Assembly: GCA_009733715.1 (NCBI GenBank)
Contig: WMKJ01000022.1
Location: forward strand, 85,481 to 149,480
Length of the DNA: 64,000 bases
Source of the DNA: Herpomyces periplanetae
Lineage: Eukaryota; Ascomycota; Laboulbeniomycetes; Herpomycetales; Herpomycetaceae
Direction of reading: 5' to 3'
In this document: positions 33,567 to 45,258 of the stretch, one piece after another
Layout of the letters: each line of letters opens with the position of its first letter
Numbering within the stretch: the first letter of the stretch is position 1
Translations under genes and position numbers: made by a program
Notes under the pieces: generated by a model
What the model was told of the DNA's origin: nothing
Database searches by the model: none
The model's input: the letters and a program-made list of their open reading frames with translations, nothing else

Positions 33567-35149
33567 TTAACCACGAATATCACGATTAATCACACGACGA
33601 TCTGACGTATCGTTGACGATACTAGAAGCAGGCTTAAACACTTGTAATTGGTTGTCCTCAGCCGATGCTAATATTGACCAGGGTTCGTTTCGATTCCAGT
33701 TAAAATCGCAAACTCTGTTTGTAAAACCACCGTGCATAAAAAGTCTGCGTAATGTCAATTAATCAATCAATCTTTAGCATGCGAACCATCTTAAAGATGA
33801 ACCAAGTCACTTACAATTCGGGTGACCCATCCTCTAGCTCTTCTTCCGTTAATTCATTGCCTACTCTACTTAAATCCCATATTATAAGTCGTCTATCATC
33901 ACTGCTACTCGCAAATACACCGGCATTTTTTGGATGCCATTCTAAATTCATTATGGCTTCACGATGTCCTTCACATGAATGGGTTTTCTTGGATAAACAT
34001 CTCAAGTCCCACACAGCTACTGTAGCGTCTGCCGAACCGGTTATCACTACAGTATCCCAACGCGGATGAAACGCTAAACAGTTAATCGCTTTTAAGTGCG
34101 CATCTTCTTTAAGTATAGCTTTCTTAGTGTTGGGTAACCGTGTATCAATGACTTGAAACGTTTGATCATCCGATACTGATCCGATCCACGTCGGATGAAT
34201 TGGGTGAAAGTGTACATCATTTACAGTCGCTGAATGATGAGAATAAATTTGCACTGGTTCAACATGATTCGATCCCGAAGTGTACGTTTTAGATAAATCC
34301 CACAGACATATCTTAGCATCTTCACATCCTGTAGCTAAACGACCTTCATCATATCTACTCCATGACATCCCAAACCCTTCTCGCTTATGACCAATTAATT
34401 CCAGCTCAATTTGTAAATTATCCTCTTTGGGAATGCTCGGATGTTTTGTACGATCGAATATTAACACTCGACTATCCGGACACATTGTTGCAATAAGATT
34501 GGGATTTTGGGGTTGATATCGAGCTTTGTTAACTTCTCCTGGATGATGAATACGTTGAATAATGTTAAAGGAAAATGTTCGCTTGGCAGCTCCGTAACCT
34601 CCAATTTCATCATTTTGTTCGTTAATATTTTCAACACCCAATTTTCCTTGCTCTGGCATATCTAGTGTGGCAATCTGAACGTAGTTTACTGCCTGACCCG
34701 ATGTATTAGTACCAAACAGAATTCGATACTGTTTAGCATTACACCCTGGAACGTTTCGCTCGTCCGGAAGCCATTGAGTAGTTAACGTTGGCCACTCTAA
34801 TGCTCTAGCGTAAATATAATCGTAAATAAAAACGGAATTTTTCTTCCATATCTTATACTCCTCATTAATTACTTTTTGCTCCATATGCGGGTCTTTCCAT
34901 GTTTTTCCTGGTTCAACCTCTTCTATTGAACCAACATTTTAATAATGTATTTACCAGCACGCTATACAGCGCGCTTTTTAGTATTCAAGATGCCGTTAAG
35001 TTAGTAAAAATCACCATAGTATACTCAACTAAAAATTTTGCATGTAACAAAGTTCTTTAAATATCCCATACTAAAGTCCCTTCCATCCAAACTTTTTCAT
35101 TCGTAGAATAAATAAAATACATGTATTTACCTGTAAACCCTTCTTCCAT
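33567..35149 (-). CDS. Histone-binding WD40 protein RbAp48/Msi1/Hat2 type
   Basis: Histone H3-H4 chaperone shared by CAF-1, HAT1, and deacetylase complexes. Exons 35149-35131, 34922-33815 and 33744-33567 give 434 residues, the normal family size. Introns are 208 bp (34923-35130) and 70 bp (33745-33814). The 19-base first exon codes for MEEGFT. The N-terminal helix that binds histone H4 is clear (VINEEYKIWKKNSVFIYDY, then ALEWPTLTTQWLP), followed by seven WD repeats with clear LWDL, VWDLR and IWDLS blades. The last exon supplies the final blade, including FNWNRNEPWSILASAEDNQL. The acidic EEELEDGSPELL loop is the typical FxxD-type insertion before it. It is divergent to XRN1 across 532 bp. Confidence 0.96.
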
Positions 35150-35681
35150 GATCACAATTGACAGTCAATTTATGAAATATCTTCGCAAAAATCTTCAACC
35201 ACGAAAAAAAATTATTCTCTACTCTCCCATTCTTCCGATTCCCCCAAATCTTCCCCAAATCGCCGCTGCATTTCCTCCATGATTACATAATATCCTCGCT
35301 TACGTCAGTGTCTTTAAGACGTCCCGGTTCACGATATTTATACGAGGTGTGGTTTAAGAATGGAAATATAATTATCATGATATACTTTTAATACATATGT
35401 GATTGGATAAATTTTTTTCGCGGAAATTTGTGCGCGTGTATTTTCTTGCTTTAATAAACACCAAGGAAGTACGTATCTCCTTCTGTATATAATTGAGTTT
35501 TCTGTTTCTTTCTTGCCCACTTTTTCTGCTACTTTGTTCGCTGTTTACACTTTTCTTTTTCGCGGTTTTCGGTGCTATCGTCTTGGTGGATTGGAATAAC
35601 TATTGTTATAGTTTCTTCAACAACATATCAGTTAATTCTATTCGGATTCTTATCGGGATTTGTCTTTATTTCTCTGCCATC
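35150..35681. promoter_or_regulatory. Bidirectional promoter of RbAp48 and XRN1
   Basis: The two start codons are 532 bp apart on opposite strands. Near the middle are TTACGTCAG and GACGTC motifs of CRE/ATF type (about 35302-35326). CACGTG is absent. The side next to XRN1 is T/C-rich. Confidence 0.55.
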
Positions 35682-38600
35682 ATGGGCATTCCCAAATTTT
35701 TCCGGTGGATATCTGAACGATATCCTACCATTTCACAGATCATTATGGAAAATCGTATACCGGAATTCGATTGCTTATACGTACGTTTACCGATCACCTT
35801 AAACTCGTTAATTTTGGTTTTACACCCTCCCCTCATATATAATATATTATCACCTTCTTATCCATGCTAATATTCCCGTTGATTGTCAACCTTTCATATT
35901 ATCGTACAGTTGGACATGAACGGCATCATTCACAATTGTACTCACAAAGATTCCGATTTACCCAACGTGCGCATTTCTGAAGAAACAATGTTTCTCACCA
36001 TGTTTAGTTATATTGAGCACTTATTCTCCATAATTAAGCCAAAGAAATTATTCTTCATGTCAGTGGACGGTGTTGCCCCGCGTGCTAAAATGAATCAACA
36101 ACGCTCCCGGAGATTTAGAACTGCATTGGATGCTGAAAAGGCCCGCGCTAAAGCTATTAAAGAGGGAATTCCAATTCCGAAAGAAGACCCTTTTGATAGT
36201 AATTGTATTACACCTGGAACTGAATTTATGACCAAACTTTCCAAACAGCTTGTCTACTTTATCCACAAAAAAATCAGTGAAGACAAAGATTGGCAAGGTG
36301 TCGAAGTTATCTTTTCTGGTCATGATGTTCCTGGTGAAGGTGAACATAAAATTATGGAGTATATACGCATAGCCAAGTCCTTGCCAAACTATAACCCTAA
36401 TCGTACTCACTGCTTGTACGGTCTTGACGCAGACTTGATTATGTTAGGCTTATTGAGTCACGATCCTCACTTTTGCTTGCTGCGCGAAGAAGTAACCTTT
36501 GGACGTCAGAGTAAAAGAAGGCCAACAGAATTAGAGAATCAGCGTTTCTTTCTAATGCACTTGTGCATGGTACGTGAATATTTAGAACTAGAATTTCAAT
36601 CTCTTACTACCCCCGGTCTTCTTTCCTTTCCGTTTAACATGGAACGTATTATCGACGATTTTATCCTTATGGCCTTCTTTATTGGTAACGATTTCTTACC
36701 AAACATCCCCAATTTTTACATCAACGAAGGCGCATTAGCTCGAATGTTCGATGCTTATCGTAATATTCTTCCTAGCCTGGATGGTTATATAAATGAGGCC
36801 GGTAAAATTAACATAAATCGTCTTGCTGTCTTAATCGATGAACTGGCCAAATTTGAAATATCTATATTTGAATCGGAGAACGCTGATGCTGACTGGTTAC
36901 CAAGTAAACGGACTAATCCCTCCGATGTTAAATATCTGTGCGCTACTTCAACTGAAGATACATCAGACCCCATTAAGTTAACGTCAAGACAGAATGTGTT
37001 TTTGAATTACGTTAAAGCATACATTGAAAAATGTCAAAGGCAAAACGACTGGGTGGAAACATTAACTCTTGACTTTGATTTATCCTTATCTGAACGCAAC
37101 TTTCTCACTAAGCTTTTTGATGAACTAGCCATTGATTGGAAGTCAATTCCCAACAAGGATGGTAACCGAGTATTTAAGATTGGCTACTTGCTCAATAATC
37201 ACGCTTCCAGAGATATCCTCGAGCATCCAGCTGCTCTTAAAAAAATGCAGAACTCGGTATTTCGCGCTTACGGAAAAGGAGAAGTAGACGAAAACGATGG
37301 CACATCGAGTGATGAAACGAAAGTAAACTATGACAAGAATGTATATGATGAAAAATTTTGGCAATGGAGAAACCAATATTATGAATCCAAGTTTGGTTGG
37401 TCATTGAATAATCGAGAAAATGTCGTCAAGTTGGCGGAGAGCTACGTTCAGGGCTTACAATGGGTTTTATACTACTATTATCGTGGAGTGAAATCATGGC
37501 CGTGGTATTTTGCTTATCACTATGCCCCTATGATATCGGAAATTCGAGAGGGATTACATGCTAAAATGGAATTTGAGATTGGTGAACCTTTGTTACCTTT
37601 CCAACAATTAATGGGAGTATTGCCCGATCGGAGCAAGAGCATAGTTCCGAAAGCGTATCAATCCCTTTTTAGCGATGCCAATTCCCCGATTTTAGACTTT
37701 TATCCCCATGAATTCGAGTTGGACATGGACAGTAAAAAATCGGAGTGGGAAGCAGTAATTAAAATTCCGTTTATCGATGAAAAACGTTTAATCAAGGCCA
37801 TGGAGCCCCGCGTGAATTTACTTACGGACGAGGAAAAAAGTAGAAATCGATTCGGGCCACCTTTACATTTTGTATACAAACATGATGTAAACTTTGTGTA
37901 TTGGCCCCCGTTTCCTGGGTCATTCCCTCCTATAATGTCATGTCACTGCGTAGAAAGTGAGTTAAAATTTCTTGGTATGGATGCACGAGGACCAACGGTA
38001 GGTCTTTTGAAAGGGGTTAAACTGGGCGTTCAAGCGTTAGCTGGATTTCCTACTTTAAAGACCCTACCTTTCCGTGGGGACGTAGTTAAGCACGGTGTAT
38101 CAGTGTTTCAAATGGACTCACGAAACGAAAGCTTGGTTATAACATTGACGAAGTCTAAGGAACACGGAAAGTTGTACGAAACTCTTGAACGCTTAGGCAA
38201 AGTGGTATACGTGGGATATCCATTTTTGCAAGAGGCAATGGTGATGAAAGTGTCCGATGAAAACTATGATTATACACTTGATGTTGTAGGGAGTGAATTA
38301 ACGAAAGATGCCGATCGGATGGACTTTATTAAGGTAACGCAGCATACACCCAAGACGATAGAACAGTTTCGTAAAGCGGCTTTACAATTAGAAAGTCGAT
38401 ATAGTAAGAAGTATGGCATACTGATTGGCAAAGTGGAAAGAATAGTTCATGTTGAACTTTTGCGTGGATTACGAAGAAATGAAGATGGATCCCTAACGAA
38501 GGAGTATGGAGTTTTACCAAATATTGACACCGAGTATGCATCTCAAACGATACTTGATCGGGTATATAGTCCTGATAATCGATATTTAGCCAGACAAGCT

Positions 38601-39656
38601 TTACCCTTTGCTGAGGAATTTAAGCCGGGTACACGAGCGTTTTTTTTAGGAGAGAAGGCCTACGGCTATCCATTATTAGTATTATCAGTGAAAGATGATG
38701 CAGCGAGTGTATGGCTTTTATACTCACCGATGAAAGAGCGGAATTTTGGACGAACGATTGCGGAAAAGGCACGAAAAAAGGAAGTATATCAAACTTCAAC
38801 AGCAGTTTCACGGATGTTTAAAGTTACGCCGTTGGTCTTGAGTAAATTGACATCTTCATATTTTGTTATGCTAGAGAATGGCAGTCGAGTTAACCTGGGG
38901 TTGAATTTAAAGTTTGAGGCTAAACAACAGAAAGTTTTGGAGTATACACGGAAAAGAGAAATGGGGTGGGAATACAGTGTTAAGGCTATACAACTGATTG
39001 GGAGTTTTATTGCAACCTTTCCAGATTTTGTGGAGGGAATCTTACGCAATAGTCGAATGGAAGTGCTGGAGGATAAGCATTTTTACGCGAAAGGTGTAGC
39101 AGAGGCAAGGTTTAAAGAGATAAGTACTTGGTTAAAGGAATTAGAAGTTAATAAGTTGGAACGGGTTCCTTTACAAACAGAAATGCTGCAACGGGAGTAT
39201 GTGAGAGAAATTGAAAGTGAAGTCGAGGGAATGCTTGAAAAGGAAGAACAAGCTGTGCCTATTAAGGTGGAGAAGGTTAAGCGGGAACAGCTGTTAAATC
39301 CGTGTGATGCGCAGAACCGTTTAGGTGAACAAAAGTTTCAATTGGGTGATCGGGTTAGATATGTTCTCGATAGTGGAAGTGTTCCGATCGGACAACAGGG
39401 GACAATAATAGGCAAGGCTGTTACTTCTCATAATGTGATGCTGGACGTAGTATTTGATACAACGTTTATGTCTGGTTCGACCTTGGGAGAAAGATGTTCA
39501 CCTTACAGGGGAGCAACTGTATCATCGAACAGTGTATTAAATTTAACTAACAGACAAATCGTAGTTGCCAGTCGAAATTCCGAGGAGATATTTATAAATC
39601 GAAAGTTTAAGGGTCGGAAGAAAAATGGTAAAGCTGAACTTAAGCATGAAGGGTAG
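35682..39656 (+). CDS. XRN1: 5'-3' exoribonuclease 1
   Basis: Main cytoplasmic enzyme that degrades decapped mRNA. Exons 35682-35780 and 35910-39656 (intron 129 bp, GTACGT donor, TACAG acceptor) give 1281 residues, shorter than the 1528 of budding yeast. It starts MGIPKFFRWISERYPTISQ. The exon join restores EFDCLYLDMNGIIHNC. Catalytic-core motifs are intact: SVDGVAPRAKMNQQRSRRFR, PGEGEHKIMEYIR, YGLDADLIMLGLLSHD and FFIGNDFLPNIPN. The C-terminal half carries the XRN1-specific PAZ/Tudor, KOW and winged-helix type domains, ending in an SH3-like domain (FQLGDRVRYVLDSGSVPIGQ...GTIIGKA, about 1175-1230). A Lys-rich tail closes the protein. These extra domains mark it as XRN1 and not the nuclear Rat1/XRN2. 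The reduction is in the disordered tail. Confidence 0.97.
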
Positions 39657-40799
39657 ATATGAAAGACAATTTCCTCAAAAACAAAGGGAGAAAATTCCCG
39701 AGATATCTATTTATACATGCATCAGGAAAAGCTTCCAGGAGAATTAAACCGTTTTGCCCCTTCCTCTCTCCAGTTTCGTCTGATCTGAGACGAAAATAGC
39801 CAAAAAGAGTAACTACCAAAAAGAGAAAGGTGTCTTACTACTTAAACGAGAATGAGGGTTAGAGAGTGAATGATTATATGAGCGAGTTATATGAAGGAGA
39901 TTTAAATATATATTGCAAGAAGAAAAGGATGATGCAACACGAAAATAGTACATACAGGGCGGAAAGGGACAATGTTGCATTCCCGATTAATGAAAATTTA
40001 TTAGGGGGATTTCTCTAAATGGAAAAGGGAGTGCGTTCTCTGCTCCTAAATTACCCTATGGTTATCTCGTCTCATTGGCTTGCCGCAATGGGAAAGTAGG
40101 ATAAGTGGGGTGACGATAATTAATGAGATGAAACGTATTACGAAACATACTATTTTAGGAAGGGACCAGTGACTCCTCGTCTCATTTAAGTCTGGATGCT
40201 TGGAGGTTTGCCGCGATATATCGAGCTAGCCAGCAAGCTAGCAAGTGTGCCGCTAAGCAAGCAAGATATCTCGGCTATCCTTCGGCTCGACGAGTTTCTC
40301 CATCCGACAGTCTCGCCATGTCCCTCAGGTACTCTGTGGCTTGACATTTAAGGGAGACAATTCTCATTTCTATTTCGCGCGTGCGTCTGGAATTTTTTCT
40401 TTCATTTTGGTTTTACTCGTCAACTCTCTTTCGTTTATCTCCCTGGGAATTTTTATATCATACGTTCCTTCTTATTATTCTTCATAATTAACCATTATCC
40501 TTTTTCTTGGACGTCCCACTTTTTGACCATTTGGATATTACCGTACGCCCGTGCGCGCGTTTATGCTTCTCTTTTCGAAACCATCTTATCTTTTATATCG
40601 GACTATCATAATTATCTTATGTCGTTTTTGCACTCATACGGAGCACCGGTGAACTACCCTACACTGCTACTACCCTGAACTTATCGTTGGCAATATAGTT
40701 ATCCACTCTTTCACTTGTAGTCACATCTACCGATATTCACTATCGAAAGTTCCTGGCACTATCTTCAGGGTTTTGTGATCCCTTGTTGAAGCGCGCGCA

Positions 40800-40811
40800 T
40801 GCGCATGCGCA
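40800..40811. promoter_or_regulatory. Perfect TGCGCATGCGCA palindrome, copy 1
   Basis: A 12-bp perfect palindrome inside a longer GCGCGCGCATGCGCATGCGCACGTG run, about 0.5 kb upstream of the RA-PH start codon. In animals this is the consensus of NRF1/alpha-Pal; the fungal binder, if any, is unknown. Confidence 0.7.
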
Positions 40812-41022
40812 CGTGTGAAATTCGGTCTGATTCATTCTAACTTTACAAGTGGTTGATATTCCACAGAATCATTTACGGCTTAATTCTGTTATAAATTCTA
40901 TCTCCTTATCCTGATACTTAATCAGTAACAAGTTTCAGGTGCTTGAGAAAGCGATTTGACACTTTGGACCTTTCATAACTTGCATTCACCCGTCAAATTG
41001 TTCACTTTTAAACTTTCACGTG

Positions 41023-41034
41023 TGCGCATGCGCA
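41023..41034. promoter_or_regulatory. Perfect TGCGCATGCGCA palindrome, copy 2
   Basis: Second perfect copy, again next to CACGTG, 275 bp upstream of the same start codon. A partial copy (TGCGCATGCG) lies at 41218-41227. Confidence 0.7.
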
Positions 41035-41308
41035 TACCTGTGATCCGTGACACCCTTCTTATCGCTGTGACTTGACAGCCAGTTTTACTCTTTCGTTAAT
41101 TTGTTAGTCCTCAATTTAGCTCATCTCAACCTCCCTTACCCTCACATACCTACCTACCTACCCACCTGTATCTCCTTTTACTACCCCCGGCTTCTCGTGA
41201 TATCTTCTTCCCTGCGCTGCGCATGCGATTTTCACTTCGCATCCCTTATGCTTTCATATTCTTGCCTATATATACTCATTTAAATTAACTTTCAATATAT
41301 CATCACTC

Positions 41309-44122
41309 ATGGAAGCGGCAACTAACTCGTCACCTCCGCGCTTGAAGTTATCGCGGTACCGTTCTTTGCGCGTATCCAACAAAATGAGCGCTAACACCGA
41401 TACATCAAACGGCGGTAATAGTAATGGAGGGTCAACCTCGGTGAAAGTGTCTAAGATCACATCGTCTGATTCGACCAAGTCTCATGTGCCTTTTCGTTCA
41501 GCTTCTGCGTTAGCTATGACTGCTATAGACAAACAATCTTTTGGCAAAGCGCCCCCTGTCTCCTTTCGTTATTTTACCAATAGCGTTGATACTGTGTCGA
41601 GCGGTAAAACTGAGGATAAACGCGGCAGAGACACGCCTCCCACCCTTCCTTCATGGGGTCATGATCAACGTTCCGAAGCTTCTATTCAGTCTCGAGTACC
41701 CGGGAAACATACTACCATATCAGCGATCCAGGCAAGCGATAAACTTCGCATGATGGAATCTTCTCCCGATCCAGTTAATCGATCAATCACTAGTCTAGGC
41801 TTTTTTTCACGCCTGCGGGATGGCTTGTTCAACGCAGGATCGCGAAGCGACCGAAAGAATATACATAACAAAGGTGTACTTCGTAGCAAATCACGCGGAG
41901 AGGCTACTGGAATTCCTATTCTTGCCAAATATGCTTCCAAACCAACCCTTTCGACTCCTCCCGATACGAGTAACAGTGACCCCACAGCAAACATGAACTG
42001 CGGTGAACGAAAAATCATCGTGGAACATGATGATAAAAAGTTTCCCTACACGATAACACCAACTACAACTGCGGATGAAGTAATTCGTGCATTATTTTAC
42101 CGTGAAACCGGCACGACGAACAAACTGGGTAACTTGAGTGCAGATTTAACCGTACTGACAGAAGTCTTTGTCAAGGTTGACATACAACGACCCCTTCGTG
42201 GTTACGAACGAATTCTTGACGTTCTTAATACGTGGGAACACGATAAAGAAAATTCATTACAGTTAACGGGTACGACAGCTTTGCCGGATGAGCACATTCA
42301 TACATCTAAAGTGCCATCAGCCCGTCCTTCGTGTGATACAGTTTGGTTCATGTACTACTCGCATCGACCGGGCAAATGGATGAAGCGATTTGTGAGTATG
42401 AGAGAGGATGGACAGATTATTATTTCCAAGGATTCTGGCACGGTGGATGCATTACACAAGAGTAAGAATAGTGTTAGCGTGTGTCATCTCTCAGATTTCG
42501 ACGTATACAACTTACGGGATAATAACCGTAACAAACGAATAAAAACACCCAAACGATATTGCTACGCTGTTAAAAGCCAGTCTAAAGCTTCGGTGTTTAT
42601 GTCAAAAGATACATTTGTACATTTTTTCTGCACCAACGAGTTAACCGTGGCTCATGATTTTTACGAGAAGGTTCACGCCTGGCGCACATGGTATCTTGTT
42701 CATATCCTCGGTAAAGGACAACATCCCGAGCCCGTCGCGAGCGGGGGATCCGCAACTGCAACTACCGCCGGAACTCGTTATTCATTGCCTCATGGAACTA
42801 CCGAGGTTAATTCAACAACTTCGCATAATGCAAATAATACAAACTCTAGGATTCCTACGGTTCTCCCCTTTTCGTCTGGCGCGACAGTAGCCGGTAATAA
42901 TGGTAGCGCGGGACATTTAGCATCGGGTGCATCTGCAGACGCGAGTCAACCATTAATTTCACGAATTCCGAGTGTTTCACACAGTGGACATGGTCATGGT
43001 CATGGACCGGTTAATGGGATGGCACATGGTAATTCTCATGGTATAGTTAATCATGTTGAGGGTTCGGCGACACATTCATCTACGGTTAAGTCGAATCCAA
43101 AAGGCAGTGGTGCAGGGGGTTCGTTGTTATCTACGTCTTCGAGGTTCCATGGTCAATCAGATGATGCAGTATCTAGTTCTGGAACGCTATCGCGGCATAC
43201 ATCACTTCGTATGACGTCTGCGCCCACAACGACTTTGACTTCGACTCCGCAGAGTAAATCTGGCAAAGTTCTTCGTTCAACAGCAGGAACAGTGACCTCA
43301 AATACAGCGAGGAACGGTGGGGGAGCGACGAATGGGTGTCAAGTTGTGGCGGTCAATTCATCATCGTCATCATCCTCATCAACGTCATCGTCGAATTCTT
43401 CACTGTCATCTACAGTTGGGGCATCACCAGGTGGTCAGATGAATCCGGTAAATTCTACAGGGACACCATCAGATCAACCACAGACACGGATTTCACGTAA
43501 TGCTACGGTTCGCGTTACATCTTCATCGCATAATCATCAAGCCCCACTCCCATCACGACGGTTATCGTATCGGCATACATCTGGGTCGACGCACGGAACG
43601 ACAGCAACGCATGATGAATCTCATTCTCCATCGCATGGACACCAAAAATCGAATTCAAATTCAGCACCGGTTACACGACCATTAGTTGACCTAACGCCAA
43701 CGTATCGTGCACCACCCCAACATCAGAAACGTGGTCGGGGTGTTCAACCTACTCCGGGTCAGATAGGACGTTTGGTTGATCTAGCCACAAGCCCAGATAT
43801 TCCATTTAAGACACCGCAAGCGTACGATTGGCGGGCGACGCCTTCACAGGCATTACCGCCAGCAACGACCCTTTCAACCGTAGTGGCAGTTAATGCGGTG
43901 CCGCCTTCACAACTACCAATACAAGCTGCGCAACCACTGACAGGAGCTGGTGCTGGCGCCGGAGTGGTTTCGCATGACCAACAAACGCAAGCGCAGGGTT
44001 CCGCTGGCGCAGGCGTCACGATACCCGTATGTCAACCGTATTCTCATTCTCGTACGCAATATCCCCAGCCAGTTCTCCCGTCTAATCCTCCCGCAAATCG
44101 TTTACACGTTCGACACGCGTGA
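41309..44122 (+). CDS. Ras-association plus PH domain protein (MRL/Grb7-like arrangement)
   Basis: Single exon, 937 residues, ATG start. An RA (Ras-association) domain spans about residues 232-325 (KIIVEHDDKKFPYTITPTTT...ADEVIRALFY and later GYERILDVLNTWE). A PH domain follows at about 345-470 (WFMYYSHRPGKWMKRFVSM, ending FYEKVHAWRTWYLVHILG). The RA-PH tandem is the core of the animal MRL and Grb7 families and of fungal homologues linked to Ras/Rap-type GTPases and cell polarity. The N-terminal 230 residues and the 465-residue C-terminus are disordered, rich in Ser, Thr, His, Ala and Pro, with a polyserine run coded by TCA/TCG repeats. Likely acts at the plasma membrane. The upstream region is the richest in palindromic motifs in the window. 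Confidence 0.85.
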   Translation: MEAATNSSPPRLKLSRYRSLRVSNKMSANTDTSNGGNSNGGSTSVKVSKITSSDSTKSHVPFRSASALAMTAIDKQSFGKAPPVSFRYFTNSVDTVSSGKTEDKRGRDTPPTLPSWGHDQRSEASIQSRVPGKHTTISAIQASDKLRMMESSPDPVNRSITSLGFFSRLRDGLFNAGSRSDRKNIHNKGVLRSKSRGEATGIPILAKYASKPTLSTPPDTSNSDPTANMNCGERKIIVEHDDKKFPYTITPTTTADEVIRALFYRETGTTNKLGNLSADLTVLTEVFVKVDIQRPLRGYERILDVLNTWEHDKENSLQLTGTTALPDEHIHTSKVPSARPSCDTVWFMYYSHRPGKWMKRFVSMREDGQIIISKDSGTVDALHKSKNSVSVCHLSDFDVYNLRDNNRNKRIKTPKRYCYAVKSQSKASVFMSKDTFVHFFCTNELTVAHDFYEKVHAWRTWYLVHILGKGQHPEPVASGGSATATTAGTRYSLPHGTTEVNSTTSHNANNTNSRIPTVLPFSSGATVAGNNGSAGHLASGASADASQPLISRIPSVSHSGHGHGHGPVNGMAHGNSHGIVNHVEGSATHSSTVKSNPKGSGAGGSLLSTSSRFHGQSDDAVSSSGTLSRHTSLRMTSAPTTTLTSTPQSKSGKVLRSTAGTVTSNTARNGGGATNGCQVVAVNSSSSSSSSTSSSNSSLSSTVGASPGGQMNPVNSTGTPSDQPQTRISRNATVRVTSSSHNHQAPLPSRRLSYRHTSGSTHGTTATHDESHSPSHGHQKSNSNSAPVTRPLVDLTPTYRAPPQHQKRGRGVQPTPGQIGRLVDLATSPDIPFKTPQAYDWRATPSQALPPATTLSTVVAVNAVPPSQLPIQAAQPLTGAGAGAGVVSHDQQTQAQGSAGAGVTIPVCQPYSHSRTQYPQPVLPSNPPANRLHVRHA

Positions 44123-45258
44123 AACTGGGGAGTACGTTGCTTGCCACTCTGGCTAGTCGCGGCTCGTAGTTAGCCGGTTACTCATAAGCATGGATATTGT
44201 ATACACTGTTCGTTTTTGATACTTTTACAAACATTGTGCGTGTGCCTGTACGCTTTTAAATGATGATGATGATATATATATACATATACATATGCCATGC
44301 CATGCCATGCCACCATACTGTACTCTCCCCCCACTTGTGTTTATTGACGGTGAATTTACCAATATTGCGCGTGTACTCTTCGTGCGTGTATATCAATATT
44401 TATTTTCATCCGAGTTTCAATCCTACATAGTCCAAGGTGCAGAGGGTTTATATGTATATATAAGTGTATACGTGTACGTGGACAACGGCTGAATAAATCG
44501 TTAAAACTAACATCAAAACACACCTACACAAGAACATGGGGCGAAAAAGCTTCAAGGACAGGAGTGTGCGTGCATGCTGATAGTTGCCAAAACTATGATA
44601 TCAGCACCCTAATCCTGTGTACAGCATCCACTAGATTATATTGTGCCGGTAGAATACTAACAACTAACTGAACGGCTTACTCTTTTGCACATACTTGGGT
44701 ATACCGTGCGTATGTATAGAAATAATGGATGTAGTCCTTCCTCCCAAATACTTGTCGTTTAATGTACCAACTTTGTATAGAAATAATGTTGATCGCGGGG
44801 TGTACGAAGGAGTGCGCACGTTTGACGTTCAAAATTGGTCGCGGACCCGATTTCAAATCCCCCAAAAACCGAAAATGAAAAGAATTTAGCGTCTTCGTAT
44901 CCGAGCCTGATGCATAAAACAGAACAAAAATACCCCGTTTAAAATACCCAAACACACCGTCACGCTCATTTTAGGTAGTGAACCCACCAACCAGCACTCA
45001 TCAATCCGTAGAATGCCATTCCGACAACCAATCCATCCGACCGCGTTAAAGTACAAGCAAACCAATTCCCACTTCGACCAGCACGGAACTCGAACAAAAC
45101 AAAACAAGGCAAAATAAAACAAATACCTTCCCGTCCCTTGGGCAAAGGAAACAAAATTTTGTAAAAGTTTTCCCCCGTCAAGTATTTCCCTTTCCGACAC
45201 CGATTGACACACAAGTGTGTACGGACACATAAACAACTAATGTAAAAGGGTGCACACG
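44123..45258. other. Convergent gap between RA-PH and Nrp1-like genes
   Basis: 3' flanks only. Short CCATG tandem at about 44292-44312, and GATGAT and ATAT runs at about 44260-44290. Two overlapping minus frames near 44890-45236 have no domain. No gene seen. Confidence 0.5.

Larger units (their letters stand above)
39657..41308. promoter_or_regulatory. XRN1 3' flank and promoter of the RA-PH gene
   Basis: 39660-40170 is AT-rich with repeated CGTCTCATT words. 40180-40330 is GC-richer with inverted words (GCTAGC, AAGATATCTCGG, GGAGG...CTCC) and could form a folded RNA. From 40370 the + strand is pyrimidine-rich up to the start codon. Two CACGTG hexamers (40810-40815 and 41017-41022) each overlap or adjoin a perfect TGCGCATGCGCA. 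Confidence 0.5.
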
